In this document: positions 6,963-14,927 of the stretch, piece by piece | Numbering within the stretch: position 1 is the stretch's first letter | How the letters are laid out: every line of letters begins with the position of its first letter | The notes under the pieces: generated by a model | Told to the model about the DNA's origin: nothing | The model's input: the letters and a program-made list of their open reading frames with translations, nothing else | Databases searched by the model: none | Made by a program: the position numbers and the translations under genes | Assembly: GCA_046759145.1 (NCBI GenBank) | Contig: JBHIBR010000001.1 | Location: 1-18,969, forward strand | Direction of reading: 5' to 3' | DNA length: 18,969 nucleotides | DNA from: JBHIBR01 sp046759145 [NCBI: Nitrospinota bacterium] | Lineage (GTDB): Bacteria > UBA8248

Positions 6963-8111
6963 TCAGGCGCTCTTCAGCTCGCCGAAGGCCCCCGCCCAGC
7001 CCGTGACGGGGTGGCGGTTCTCCACCTTGCCCGCCGCGATCTTCTCCTGGGCCCATTGCCGGTAGGCCTCCGGATCCTTCTTCCACATGACGTACTGGCT
7101 CTCTCGGTCCGCGAAGACCGTCTCATTCACCATGGTGATGCAGCCCCGGACGGGGCAGATGGCTTCGCACACCCCGCACCCGCAGCAGGCCTCCACGTTG
7201 GCGTCATAGTAGTACTCCGGGGTGACGTCGAAGCAGGAGTCGGGGCAGGCGATCCAGCACAGGGTGCACTTGGTGCACTTGTCGAACTGCACCACGGGCC
7301 GCATGGTCCGGGTGCTCCACTTCCTGAAGTAGGGGTTGCGGTCGGGCTGGTAGCCCCCCTCCATGTCGGGGAAGTTGTGTCCCGCCCCAATGCCCTCTAC
7401 GGCCAGACCCTCCCGCATCTCCTTCCAGGTGAGGAGGTCGAAGCGGAAGGGCTCCTCGGGGTCCCCCTCTCCGGGCGAAACGGGGTGTTTCTTCACGTCC
7501 TCGTACGAGCCCCGCGCGCTCTCCACCAGGGCCTCGTCGTCCTTGAGGTTCTCCCGGATGGCCTGCTCCATGGAGCTCATGCTCACCAGCTCGGGGCAGA
7601 CCTTCACCGCGGCCCCGAGCACCCGGGCGTCGGTATGGTCGTCCTTGTAGACCCAGAGCCCCGCGAAGCTGGCATCCCCCTTCACGATGGCCAGGTTATA
7701 GGGGCGGTCGGAGCGGTGGATGTGGGGGATGAGGTCCTGGGGCTCCTTGTCCGAGGCGACGAGGACCGTCCCCCCCTCCTTCGTGAGCTTGTTGATGGGC
7801 TGAAGCCCGTACCAGCCCCAGCTCTCCACCCCCTTGCAGAGGGTGTCGTCCAGCACGATGGACACGTCCACCTGCCCTTCCTTGGGCTCGTACCGGGCCG
7901 CGACCTCCTGGAGCTCCTCCTGGGTTGCCGCCACGTAGGCGAACTGCTTGGCGGGGATGCCGTTGCGCTCGGGGGAGTCGCCGTAGCGGCCGAAGCTGAT
8001 GCCGTACTTCCCCTCCTTGCGCGCGGCCAGGACGATGCTCCGGCTGATCTTGGTCGCGAGCTGCTTCTGGAAGACACCGCGGTAGACAATCTCGACGGCT
8101 GTGATTCCCAC
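6963..8111 (-). CDS. Fused gamma-delta subunit of 2-oxoacid:ferredoxin oxidoreductase (2x 4Fe4S ferredoxin domain)
   Basis: In this 382-residue protein residues 1-200 are the gamma (catalytic accessory) domain. Residues 270-335 form a bacterial ferredoxin domain with two 4Fe-4S motifs: Cys279-x2-Cys282-x2-Cys285-x3-Cys289 and Cys309-x2-Cys312-x2-Cys315-x3-Cys319. A linker joins them and a 45-residue tail follows. It would move electrons from the TPP site to external ferredoxin. Gamma-delta fusion is what I recall for oxalate oxidoreductase; many pyruvate enzymes have separate subunits. The glycine-rich GRGGQG loop usual near the gamma N-terminus reads RGVFQKQLA here. The start is a GTG with GGAGG seven bases upstream, four bases after the regulator's stop codon, so the two are certainly co-transcribed. 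Confidence 0.92.
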   Translation of the reverse strand: MGITAVEIVYRGVFQKQLATKISRSIVLAARKEGKYGISFGRYGDSPERNGIPAKQFAYVAATQEELQEVAARYEPKEGQVDVSIVLDDTLCKGVESWGWYGLQPINKLTKEGGTVLVASDKEPQDLIPHIHRSDRPYNLAIVKGDASFAGLWVYKDDHTDARVLGAAVKVCPELVSMSSMEQAIRENLKDDEALVESARGSYEDVKKHPVSPGEGDPEEPFRFDLLTWKEMREGLAVEGIGAGHNFPDMEGGYQPDRNPYFRKWSTRTMRPVVQFDKCTKCTLCWIACPDSCFDVTPEYYYDANVEACCGCGVCEAICPVRGCITMVNETVFADRESQYVMWKKDPEAYRQWAQEKIAAGKVENRHPVTGWAGAFGELKSA

Positions 8112-8115
8112 TGAC

Positions 8116-8979
8116 TCACCTCCTCGCTACGCCCGCGCCGGGTCCCCCTCCGAGCGGGTCGGCTCCTCCCGGCTCCCTCTCCTTCCTCCGCGGGCCGGCA
8201 CCCGAGCGCCTTCGCCTCCGCACGGGCTCATCGGCCAGCATCAACGGACGGGAGGCGGAAAGGGCAAACTGTTCCTCCGCACCCTCGGCCATGGCGATGG
8301 CTTCTCCGATCTCCCTGAGGTGTTGTCCCATGGCGGCCCGGGCCCCTGCCGCGTCCCCTCTCTCGATGCAGGAGAGGATCTTCCGGTGGCCCGCCAGCGA
8401 GCGCCGGGGCCTTCCCCCCGTCTGGAGATACGCCTCGCGGCTCCGCCTCAGCAAATCCAAAATCGCGTAAGTGAGCCGCAGCAACACCCTGTTGCGGCCC
8501 ACCTCGGCGATGGTCAGGTGAAAGTCGGTGTCCATCTGGACGCCGCTCTCGCCCCGGGCAATGGCCTCCTCCTGGCGGTCGAGGATCTGGCGCAGGCGCT
8601 CCAGCTCTTCCCCCGTGGCGCGCTCCGCCGCCAAGGCCGCTAGGTGGGGCTCAAGCACCTCCCGCGCTTCCATGAGGTCGTTGAGACCCCCCCGCTCGTG
8701 CTGCAGGAGCCGGGCCAGGGGGCCCACGAAGGCCTCCGCGCTCCGTCCCACGACGAAAGTGCCGTGACCCACCCGGCTCATCACTAGGCCCATCGCCTCG
8801 AGCTGCTGGAGGGCGGCGCGCACCGTGGCCCGGCTCACCTGGAAGGCCTGCGCCAAATCGCGCTCGGAGGGGAGCTGGTCCCCTACCCGCAGACGGCCCT
8901 CTTCAATGAGGCGGGAGAGCTGGCGCACCACGTCCTCGTACACCTTGGTGCGCCGAACCGCCTGGAAAAGCATCGCCAT
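8116..8979 (-). CDS. GntR-family transcriptional regulator, FadR subfamily (FCD ligand-binding domain)
   Basis: Residues 10-77 are the GntR winged helix (LPSERDLAQAFQVSRATVRAALQQLE, wing GHGTFV). Residues 95-235 are an all-helical FCD domain with the expected metal/ligand residues Asp150-x3-His154, His198 and His220. FCD regulators usually bind small organic acids and repress adjacent catabolic genes. Being first in the operon with the oxidoreductase four bases downstream, and having a TGGT-N3-ACCA palindrome in its own promoter, it is very probably an autorepressor lifted by the substrate (oxalate if the enzyme call is right). Residues 253-287 form an odd Arg/Gly/Pro-rich low-complexity tail beyond the normal end of the family. 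An alternative start two codons in (second Met) is equally possible. Confidence 0.93.
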   Translation of the reverse strand: MAMLFQAVRRTKVYEDVVRQLSRLIEEGRLRVGDQLPSERDLAQAFQVSRATVRAALQQLEAMGLVMSRVGHGTFVVGRSAEAFVGPLARLLQHERGGLNDLMEAREVLEPHLAALAAERATGEELERLRQILDRQEEAIARGESGVQMDTDFHLTIAEVGRNRVLLRLTYAILDLLRRSREAYLQTGGRPRRSLAGHRKILSCIERGDAAGARAAMGQHLREIGEAIAMAEGAEEQFALSASRPLMLADEPVRRRRRSGAGPRRKEREPGGADPLGGGPGAGVARR

Positions 8980-9007
8980 TGAACCCCACCCCGAGAGGGG
9001 ATATGCG

Positions 9008-9020
9008 GTGGTAGAACCAC
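9008..9020. promoter_or_regulatory. GntR/FadR-type operator (TGGT-N3-ACCA) in the regulator's own promoter
   Basis: A perfect palindrome with five-base arms and three central bases, GTGGT-AGA-ACCAC, matches the known FadR-subfamily operator form TGGTNNNACCA. It lies nine bases downstream of the -10 box, over or just after the predicted transcription start, where a bound repressor would block initiation. No second copy was seen elsewhere in the operon. The assignment combines a visible motif with established operator consensus. Confidence 0.7.
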
Positions 9021-9029
9021 TAGGCCATT

Positions 9030-9058
9030 TTAATATCTAAGCTCGAAGGGGATGTCAA
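9030..9058 (-). promoter_or_regulatory. Sigma-70 promoter of the regulator-oxidoreductase operon (TTGACA-N17-TATTAA)
   Basis: On the minus strand a perfect -35 TTGACA (9058-9053) is followed after exactly 17 bases by TATTAA (9035-9030), five of six matching the -10 consensus, in a locally AT-rich stretch. The predicted start near 9022 leaves a leader of about 43 bases before the regulator ATG. Such a strong core promoter placed against a repressor operator fits tight, inducible control. Confidence 0.75.
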
Positions 9059-9158
9059 GGAGAAATTGTGAGTCGGACACGGTAAAAAAGGTCTAATCCG
9101 CTGATTTTGCAGATTTTGTAAAGACACTCGCCCTGGCTTTTCAGATGGGCAGGGCGCG

Positions 9159-9191
9159 TCTCCAGTGGTCCGACCCAAAGACCACTGGAGA
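9159..9191. terminator. Perfect 12-bp inverted repeat downstream of the radical SAM gene
   Basis: TCTCCAGTGGTC and GACCACTGGAGA flank a nine-base loop, a perfect stem. It begins about 60 bases beyond the radical SAM stop codon, so it is a candidate terminator for that gene even though no T-run follows on either strand. A second weaker inverted repeat (CGCCCTG / CAGGGCG at 9129-9135 and 9150-9156) lies beside it. Alternatives are an mRNA 3'-end stabiliser or a protein-binding site. Confidence 0.45.
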
Positions 9192-9253
9192 GCATCCCGC
9201 TCCTCCGGGCCCGGCCTGGAACGCCTCCGGCTCTCCCTCGGGTGGAAACCCTC

Positions 9254-11299
9254 CTAGAGAGCGGATGAGGTGATGGGTTTTCCGATCCCCTTGAAGGCGA
9301 CGGCGATCTCATCGGCCGCGCGCGCGACGGCCTCCGCAGCCTCCTGGGCGCGTGCCCGGCTCCGCTCGGCGGCCTGCCGCGCCGACTCCGCCGCCCGCTC
9401 CTTCGCGTCGGCGGCGAAGGCACTGGCCTGGGCGGCGAACTCGGCCGCCTCGCTCGCTGCGAGTTTGGCCTGCTCCACCGCGGCCACGGCCATATCGTTG
9501 GCCCTCTCGAGCATCTGCTTCACCGCCTGATCGGCCTTCTCGAAGGCTCCCCCCCGCTTGTGCTTGACCGCCTCAGCCGCGTGGCCCAGGGCCCTCTCCA
9601 CCGCCGCCATCGCCCGGGCTGCCGACCGCGCAGCCGCTTCATAGGCCTCGGCGGCGGAGGGCATCTGGGGCACTTGGATGGGAACACGGAGGCCCGCCAG
9701 GATGGGGAGTTTGGGAGCCGTCTCCGCCTTGGGCTCCCTCCCGGCCCTGGGGGCGGCGAGGTGCACCGTCGGATTTACCATTTTGTTGAGCGCTTCATCG
9801 GCAGGAGAAAGCCTCAGGCTCTCGGGCAAGGGGGCAAGGTCGCACCCAAAATATTCCCTTCGCAAAGGAAGGTAGTCTCGGACGTGGTCCACGCGCAACC
9901 CGCTGGCCCCTCCGGACATCGGGTGCATGCCCTTGGACACGGCAAACCTTTGGAAGAGGCTGCGGGCAAAAATGTAAAAGAGCTCGGCCAGGACCCCGTT
10001 TTTTCTGTAATTCCCCCGGCGCAGGTCGGAGATTATATGGCCGGCGGAGTAAAACTCCCGGTAGCAGCGGAAAAGCAGCCCCGTTAGCTGCTCCCATGTC
10101 AGGTGAGGGTGCTGCCACGTGGGGCATGTGGCGTCAAAGCGGTCGAGATTCTGCTCCGTAATCAACCCCCGGGCCCGGAAGTCATCGTACTGCTCCGTAC
10201 CCGGGCAAGGGCAGAGGATGTAAAACCAAGCGACCGTCGGATCCAACTCCCGTAGAACCTGGAGGTGGCCCAGAACTTCTTCTTCGGTATCCTCGGGGAA
10301 ACCGATGATGTTTGAGAAGTGAGGGTCGATGCCGAACTGGCGGCAGAGCCGGATGATCTCCTCGTATTGCTCGGGGCGGTTCTGGAATTTCCTCGCAGCT
10401 TTCAGGGTCTTTGGGTTGAAGGATTCCACGCCGACGAAAATCTGATTGCAGCCCGCTCGCCCGAGGAGTTCCACCAGGTCCGGCTGCCGCGCGATTTGCG
10501 CATCGCACTGACAGAAAAATCGCAAATTGAGACGGGCTTCGATCATCGCCCCCAAGAGCTCTCTGACCTCAGAGTACTTGTTGAGGTTATCCGAGGTGAA
10601 CATAATATATCTGACGCCGGCGGCCTGGGCCCTTCGGAGACTCTCTATGGTGGTCTCAATGCTCTGGCTGCGCACTCTTCGTCCGGCGATTTTGATCACA
10701 GAGCAGAAATTACACAAGAAGGGACAACCACGGGCAGGATAGACGCCAAGCTGACGCACTATATATCGATCTAGCTCCTTTTTGCTGGGCGGAGTGATGA
10801 CCGGGCTATCGAGCGTCTGCGCCCAGCGCTGATCGGCCCCGTACACCGGCTGGAGCTCTCCCCGAACCGCATCCATCAGGATCTGCCGCCAGATCATCTC
10901 CGCTTCGGCCAAAGCAAAGCTCACACCCCGATCGTGAAAATCAGAGGTGTCACACGTCATCGGATGCGGCCCGCCCATGACGCAATGTTGTGTTCCGTGC
11001 TTGCGAGCATACGCTGCCAGGTCCAGGGCGCGCTGAAATTGGTGGCTCTGCACTCCGACGAGTGCGAGTAACGTCGTGGAGCCCGCCTCTCCTCCGAGGA
11101 GTTTCAGGTAACCGAGGTCGGGTTGTACATATTCGTCGACTGTGTGAACTTCGGTTGCACAGCCTTCCACCACCGGCGGGGTCATGCTGGCGATGTGGTA
11201 AAGCGTGGTGTTAGGCATGAATCCCTTCTTGAACCTTTCCACGAACCCATCCGTTGCGTATTTGCTGGGCTTTACCAAAACGACACGGAGCTTCCTCAT
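9254..11299 (-). CDS. B12-binding-like radical SAM protein with a long Ala-rich helical C-terminal tail
   Basis: The 681-residue protein has an N-terminal Rossmann-like region (1-160) placed as in cobalamin-type radical SAM enzymes, but no DxHxxG cobalamin motif is visible. The radical SAM core (about 183-400) has Cys192-x3-Cys196-x2-Cys199 (GCPFLCNFC), which ligates the 4Fe-4S cluster that cleaves SAM. Other core features are FVGVESF near 288-294 and GFPEDTEEE near 333-341. Residues 548-668 form a very Ala-rich, Glu/Lys/Arg-containing stretch that reads as a long amphipathic helix or coiled coil, resembling phasin or LEA-type repeats rather than any catalytic domain. The substrate is unknown. 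The ATG follows a perfect AAAGGAGG. The core is visibly AT-richer than neighbouring genes, while the tail matches them. Confidence 0.85.
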   Translation of the reverse strand: MRKLRVVLVKPSKYATDGFVERFKKGFMPNTTLYHIASMTPPVVEGCATEVHTVDEYVQPDLGYLKLLGGEAGSTTLLALVGVQSHQFQRALDLAAYARKHGTQHCVMGGPHPMTCDTSDFHDRGVSFALAEAEMIWRQILMDAVRGELQPVYGADQRWAQTLDSPVITPPSKKELDRYIVRQLGVYPARGCPFLCNFCSVIKIAGRRVRSQSIETTIESLRRAQAAGVRYIMFTSDNLNKYSEVRELLGAMIEARLNLRFFCQCDAQIARQPDLVELLGRAGCNQIFVGVESFNPKTLKAARKFQNRPEQYEEIIRLCRQFGIDPHFSNIIGFPEDTEEEVLGHLQVLRELDPTVAWFYILCPCPGTEQYDDFRARGLITEQNLDRFDATCPTWQHPHLTWEQLTGLLFRCYREFYSAGHIISDLRRGNYRKNGVLAELFYIFARSLFQRFAVSKGMHPMSGGASGLRVDHVRDYLPLRREYFGCDLAPLPESLRLSPADEALNKMVNPTVHLAAPRAGREPKAETAPKLPILAGLRVPIQVPQMPSAAEAYEAAARSAARAMAAVERALGHAAEAVKHKRGGAFEKADQAVKQMLERANDMAVAAVEQAKLAASEAAEFAAQASAFAADAKERAAESARQAAERSRARAQEAAEAVARAADEIAVAFKGIGKPITSSAL

Positions 11300-11670
11300 C
11301 GCTCCTCCTTTCTCGACGTTTCGCCCACGTTGCCCGGCCCGCCGTCAGCGTCGCTCCCGTCTCGAAGCTCTGTACCTCCTTCTCGCCGGGCGCCAACGCG
11401 CGGCCAGCCGTTGCGACGTCGACGGCCACAAAATTGGCCCAAACCTATCAGCGGGCTTCTGCCCGTGTCAAGCGCGAATTGGCGCCCTTGCTGGCCCCCC
11501 GGCAGACTGTTAGAGTGGCCCCGTGGGGAGGTGAGGAGGTCGGAGATGGGAGAGAGTTCGCGGCCGGGGGGACGTCTTCGGAGCCTCGCGCTGCTCACCT
11601 TCGGCCCACTCGGTGGAACACTGGTACATAGGCATGGTCGGCCCCGCGGTCTTTAGGTTCCCTGCGAGCT
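11300..11670. other. Divergent intergenic region between the radical SAM gene and glnE
   Basis: These 371 bases separate two divergently transcribed genes. I see no ORF with recognisable content; several short open frames on both strands are GC-bias artefacts. A candidate minus-strand promoter lies at 11442-11471. No clear plus-strand promoter for glnE was found, and the glnE ATG lacks an obvious Shine-Dalgarno. No tRNA or known riboswitch pattern was recognised. Confidence 0.6.
11442..11471 (-). promoter_or_regulatory. Candidate promoter of the radical SAM gene with hairpin in its spacer
   Basis: On the minus strand TTGACA (11471-11466) is followed after 18 bases by TAGGTT (11447-11442), a perfect -35 with a poor -10. 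The spacer contains the inverted repeat CGGGC-AGAA-GCCCG, which may be an operator. The leader to the radical SAM ATG would be about 140 bases. Motif evidence only. Confidence 0.4.
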
Positions 11671-14600
11671 ATGTCCGGACGCAAGACGCAGAGCCCCCGA
11701 GATAGGTGGGCCGCGCTCGTCGGCGGGCCAGCCCGCGGCGAGGCAGGCGAGGCGCTGGGGTTCAAAGAGCCCGAGCGCGCCCTCCTGATCCTCCGCGACC
11801 TCGAACGCATCCCCGGCTTCCCCGGAGCCTCCCACCCTTTCCGCCGGCGCCTCCTCGCCGCCGTGGCCGAGAGCCCCGACCCCGACCGCGCCCTCGCCAA
11901 CCTCGAGCGGCTGCTCCGGGAGGGCGAGGACCCGGAGGGCCTGATGCGCCGGCTGAAGAGACGGGCCGACCTGCTGGGAGCCCTCGTGACCCTCTGCGCC
12001 GCAAGCCAGCTCCTGGCCGATACCCTCCTGCGCCACCCGGAGCACCTCCCCTGGCTGCTGCGGCCGAGTGTGCTGGATCGCCCCCGTCCCCGGGCAAAGA
12101 TGGCCCGCGAGCTCGCCCGCTGGGTGCAGGCCGCGCCCGACCTCTCCACTGCCCTCGAAGCGGTGCGGCGTTTCAAGGGACGCGAGTACCTCCGGATCGG
12201 CCTCCGGGACCTCCTCCGCAAGGCGGACTTCGTCGAGACCACCCGGGCCCTCTCCGACCTGGCCGACCTGTGCCTCGACGCCCTCTGGCCCCTCTTCTAC
12301 CGAGAGCTGGTGGAGGGCCACGGTCGCCCTCGCTTCAAGGACGCCGCGGGGCGCCGGCACCCGTGCCGCTTCGCCGTCCTGGCCCTGGGGAAGTTGGGGG
12401 GACGGGAGCTCAACCTCAGCTCCGACATCGACCTCCTCTACCTCTACTCCTCCGATGAGGGGATGACCTCGGGCGTCCCGAACGGCCCGGGGCGTGGGCG
12501 CCGGGGGCAGGTGAGCAACCACCTCTTCTTCACCCGTCTGGCCCAGCAGCTGACCGAGGCCATGAGCGAGCCCACGGCGGAGGGCCACCTTTTTCGGGTG
12601 GACCTGCGTCTTCGGCCCGAGGGGAGGAGCGGGGACCTGGTCTACTCCCTCCGCAGCTACGAGATCTACTACGAGTCCTGGGGCGAGACCTGGGAGCGCC
12701 AGGCCCTCATCAAGGCGCGCCCCGCGGCGGGGGACCGGGAGCTCGGCCGGCGGTTCTTGGAGACGGTGCGTCCCTTCGTCTACCGCCGCACCCTGGACCT
12801 GGGTGCCCTCAGCGAGATCCGGGCCATGAAGGACCGCATCAACCGCAGCCTCGCGGCCCGGGGCGACGGGGAGAGAGACGTCAAGCGGGGCGGGGGAGGC
12901 ATCCGGGAGGTGGAATTCATCGTCCAGGCCCTGCAACTCATCTACGGAGGACGCGAGCCCATCCTCCAGAGCCCCGGGACGTTGGAGGCCCTCCGCGCTG
13001 TCGAGATGCTGGGCCTGCTCCCCATGGCGGACTGCGCCGCCCTCCGGGATGCCTATGTGTTCCTGCGCGACCTGGAGCACCGCCTCCAGGTCACCCACGG
13101 CCGCCAGACCCACTCCCTCCCGGGGGACCCCCACGCCCTGCGGGTGCTGGCCCGAAAGATGGGCTTCGCGGGGGGTGAGGAGGACGAGGCGGAGGCCTTC
13201 CGCCGCGCCCTCGAGCGCCACCAGGCCCAGGTGAGACGTGTCTTCGGAGGCCTCTTCCGCCACACCCCCCTGGACGCAAGGGGGGAGCGCCCTCTCTCCT
13301 CTCCCACCCTGGGCGACGCCCTCGCCCCCGAGGAGCTCGGCCGATACAACTTCCGCGACCCGCGCTCGGCGAGCGACCACCTGCGCCTCCTCCGCAACGG
13401 GGCCCCCTTCGCGCATGTGAGCGCCCGGTCCAAGAGGCTCTTCGACCGCCTCCTGCCCCATTTCCTGGGCCTCTCCTGGCAGCTCGCGGACCCAGACCTG
13501 GCGGTGGTGAACTGGCAGAGGTTCGTCGAGGCGACGGGAGGTCGCGAGGCCCTCTTCTCCCTCCTGGCCGAGCACCCCCGCATCTTCGAGGTCCTCATGC
13601 ACCTGTTCGCCACCAGCGAGCACCTCTCGGGGGCGCTCTTCCGACAGCCCGAGTTGCTGGACGGCCTCCTGGACCCGGAGCCCCTCACACGATCCCCCTC
13701 CGCCGCAAAGTTGCGGGAGCAGGTCGCCCGCATTCTTGCCGCCCCCCGCTCGCGGGAGGGCTCTCTGCGGGCCCTGTGGCGGTTCAAGGAGGCAGAGGAG
13801 CTCGCCATCGGGATGCGGAGCATCCTGGGCGAGGCGGACGTGGTGGCCACCATGGCCGACCTCACCCGCCTGGCCGAGGTCTGCCTGGGTGCGCTGCTTG
13901 AGATGGGAACGCGGGAGCTCGGCCGCCGCTATGGCGAGCCCTGGGCCGAGGGAGATGGAGGGCCCGCCCAGTTCGCCCTCATCGGCCTGGGCAAGCTGGG
14001 CAGCGGGGAGCTCAACTTCGGCTCTGACCTTGACCTGATGTTCGTTTTCTCGGGGCCGGGCTCCACCTCGGGCCGCTGGCAGGGGGCGGCCTCCCGGGAG
14101 CGGCCTCTCTCCAACTACGATTTCTATGCGCGGCTGGCCGCCTGGGTGGTGGACGCGGCCGCCGGGGCGCCGGCCGCCGGGGCGGGCTACCGGGTGGACC
14201 TGCGACTTAGGCCCGAGGGGCGGCGGGGGCCCCTCGTCCTGCCCCTGGCCGAGTTCGAGCCCTTCTACCGCGAGCGGGCCGAGACCTGGCAGCGCCAGAT
14301 GCTGGTGCGCGCCCGCCCGGTGGCGGGCTCAGCCGCGCTGGGGGAGGCCTTCATGGAGCTCACCCGGCGGTTCGTCTATGAATCTCCCCTTGCGGGGGAG
14401 ACGGCGGCCTCCATCGACCGCATGCGGGGCCGGATGGAGCGGGAGCTCGCGCGCGAGAGCGAGACCCACCGGGACATCAAGCTCGGCCGGGGGGGCATGG
14501 CAGACATCGAGTTTGCGGTCCAGTACCTGCAGCTTCGCTTCGGCTCCGCGCATCCGGAGCTGCGCGAACCCCACACCCTGCACGCCCTCCGGGCCCTCAA

Positions 14601-14870
14601 GGCCCTCGACCTCCTGCCCGGGGAAGAGGCGGCGACGTTCGAAGAGGCCTATCTCTTCCTGCGCTGCTCGAAAATCGCCTCCGCATCGGCTCCAACCGCC
14701 CCCTCCACGCCTTCCCCGAGGAGCCCGAGCAGATCGAGAGGCTGGCCCTCCAGATGGGCTACCGCGACGACCGGGAGGGGAGCGCCCAGGCGAAACTGCT
14801 TGCCGACTACGAGCGCCACACCTCCGGCGTCCGGGAGCTTTACCAGAGGGTCTTCGCCCGCTCCCCTTGA
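11671..14870 (+). CDS. glnE: Bifunctional glutamine synthetase adenylyltransferase/adenylyl-removing enzyme GlnE, with a one-base frameshift near the 3' end
   Basis: GlnE has two nucleotidyltransferase modules, and both are visible. The N-terminal one (deadenylylation) has GKLGGRELNLSSDIDLLY with Asp252/Asp254. The C-terminal one (adenylylation) has GKLGSGELNFGSDLDLMF with Asp786/Asp788. It modifies the glutamine synthetase encoded further right, in response to PII. At 14664 the frame breaks: the original frame runs on as a Ser/Pro/Arg-rich sequence to 15087, overlapping the next gene. Shifting by one base restores GlnE-like residues (LLENRLRIGSNRPLHAF, similar to its own internal LEHRLQVTHGRQTHSL) and ends at a TGA at 14868-14870. 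Rejoined length is about 1066 residues. One base appears missing; the cause may be sequencing error or a real mutation affecting only the last 68 residues. Confidence 0.9.
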
Positions 14871-14927
14871 CCCCCCTTTCCCCGCTGGGCTACCCTCGCG
14901 CCGGTCGATCCTTCCAGGGGAGTCAGG

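Noticed and set aside
4707-8111. Simple annotation as pyruvate:ferredoxin oxidoreductase
   Set aside because: The family is right, but YPIRPYD in place of YPITP and the second active-site arginine argue against pyruvate as the main substrate.
6828-8114. A 428-codon plus-strand open frame opposite the gamma-delta subunit
   Set aside because: The cysteine-rich ferredoxin motifs lie on the minus strand in the right frame; the plus-strand frame is an antisense shadow.
11653-13623. A 656-codon open frame on the minus strand opposite glnE
   Set aside because: It mirrors GlnE codons, has low-complexity Gly/Glu/Ala/Leu-rich content and no domain, and overlaps a gene with clear nucleotidyltransferase motifs. 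It is a GC-bias shadow.
14658-14672. Programmed -1 ribosomal frameshift in glnE
   Set aside because: The site (CGCTGCTCG) has no X-XXY-YYZ slippery heptamer, no pseudoknot was evident, and GlnE is not known to use frameshifting. A one-base indel is simpler.
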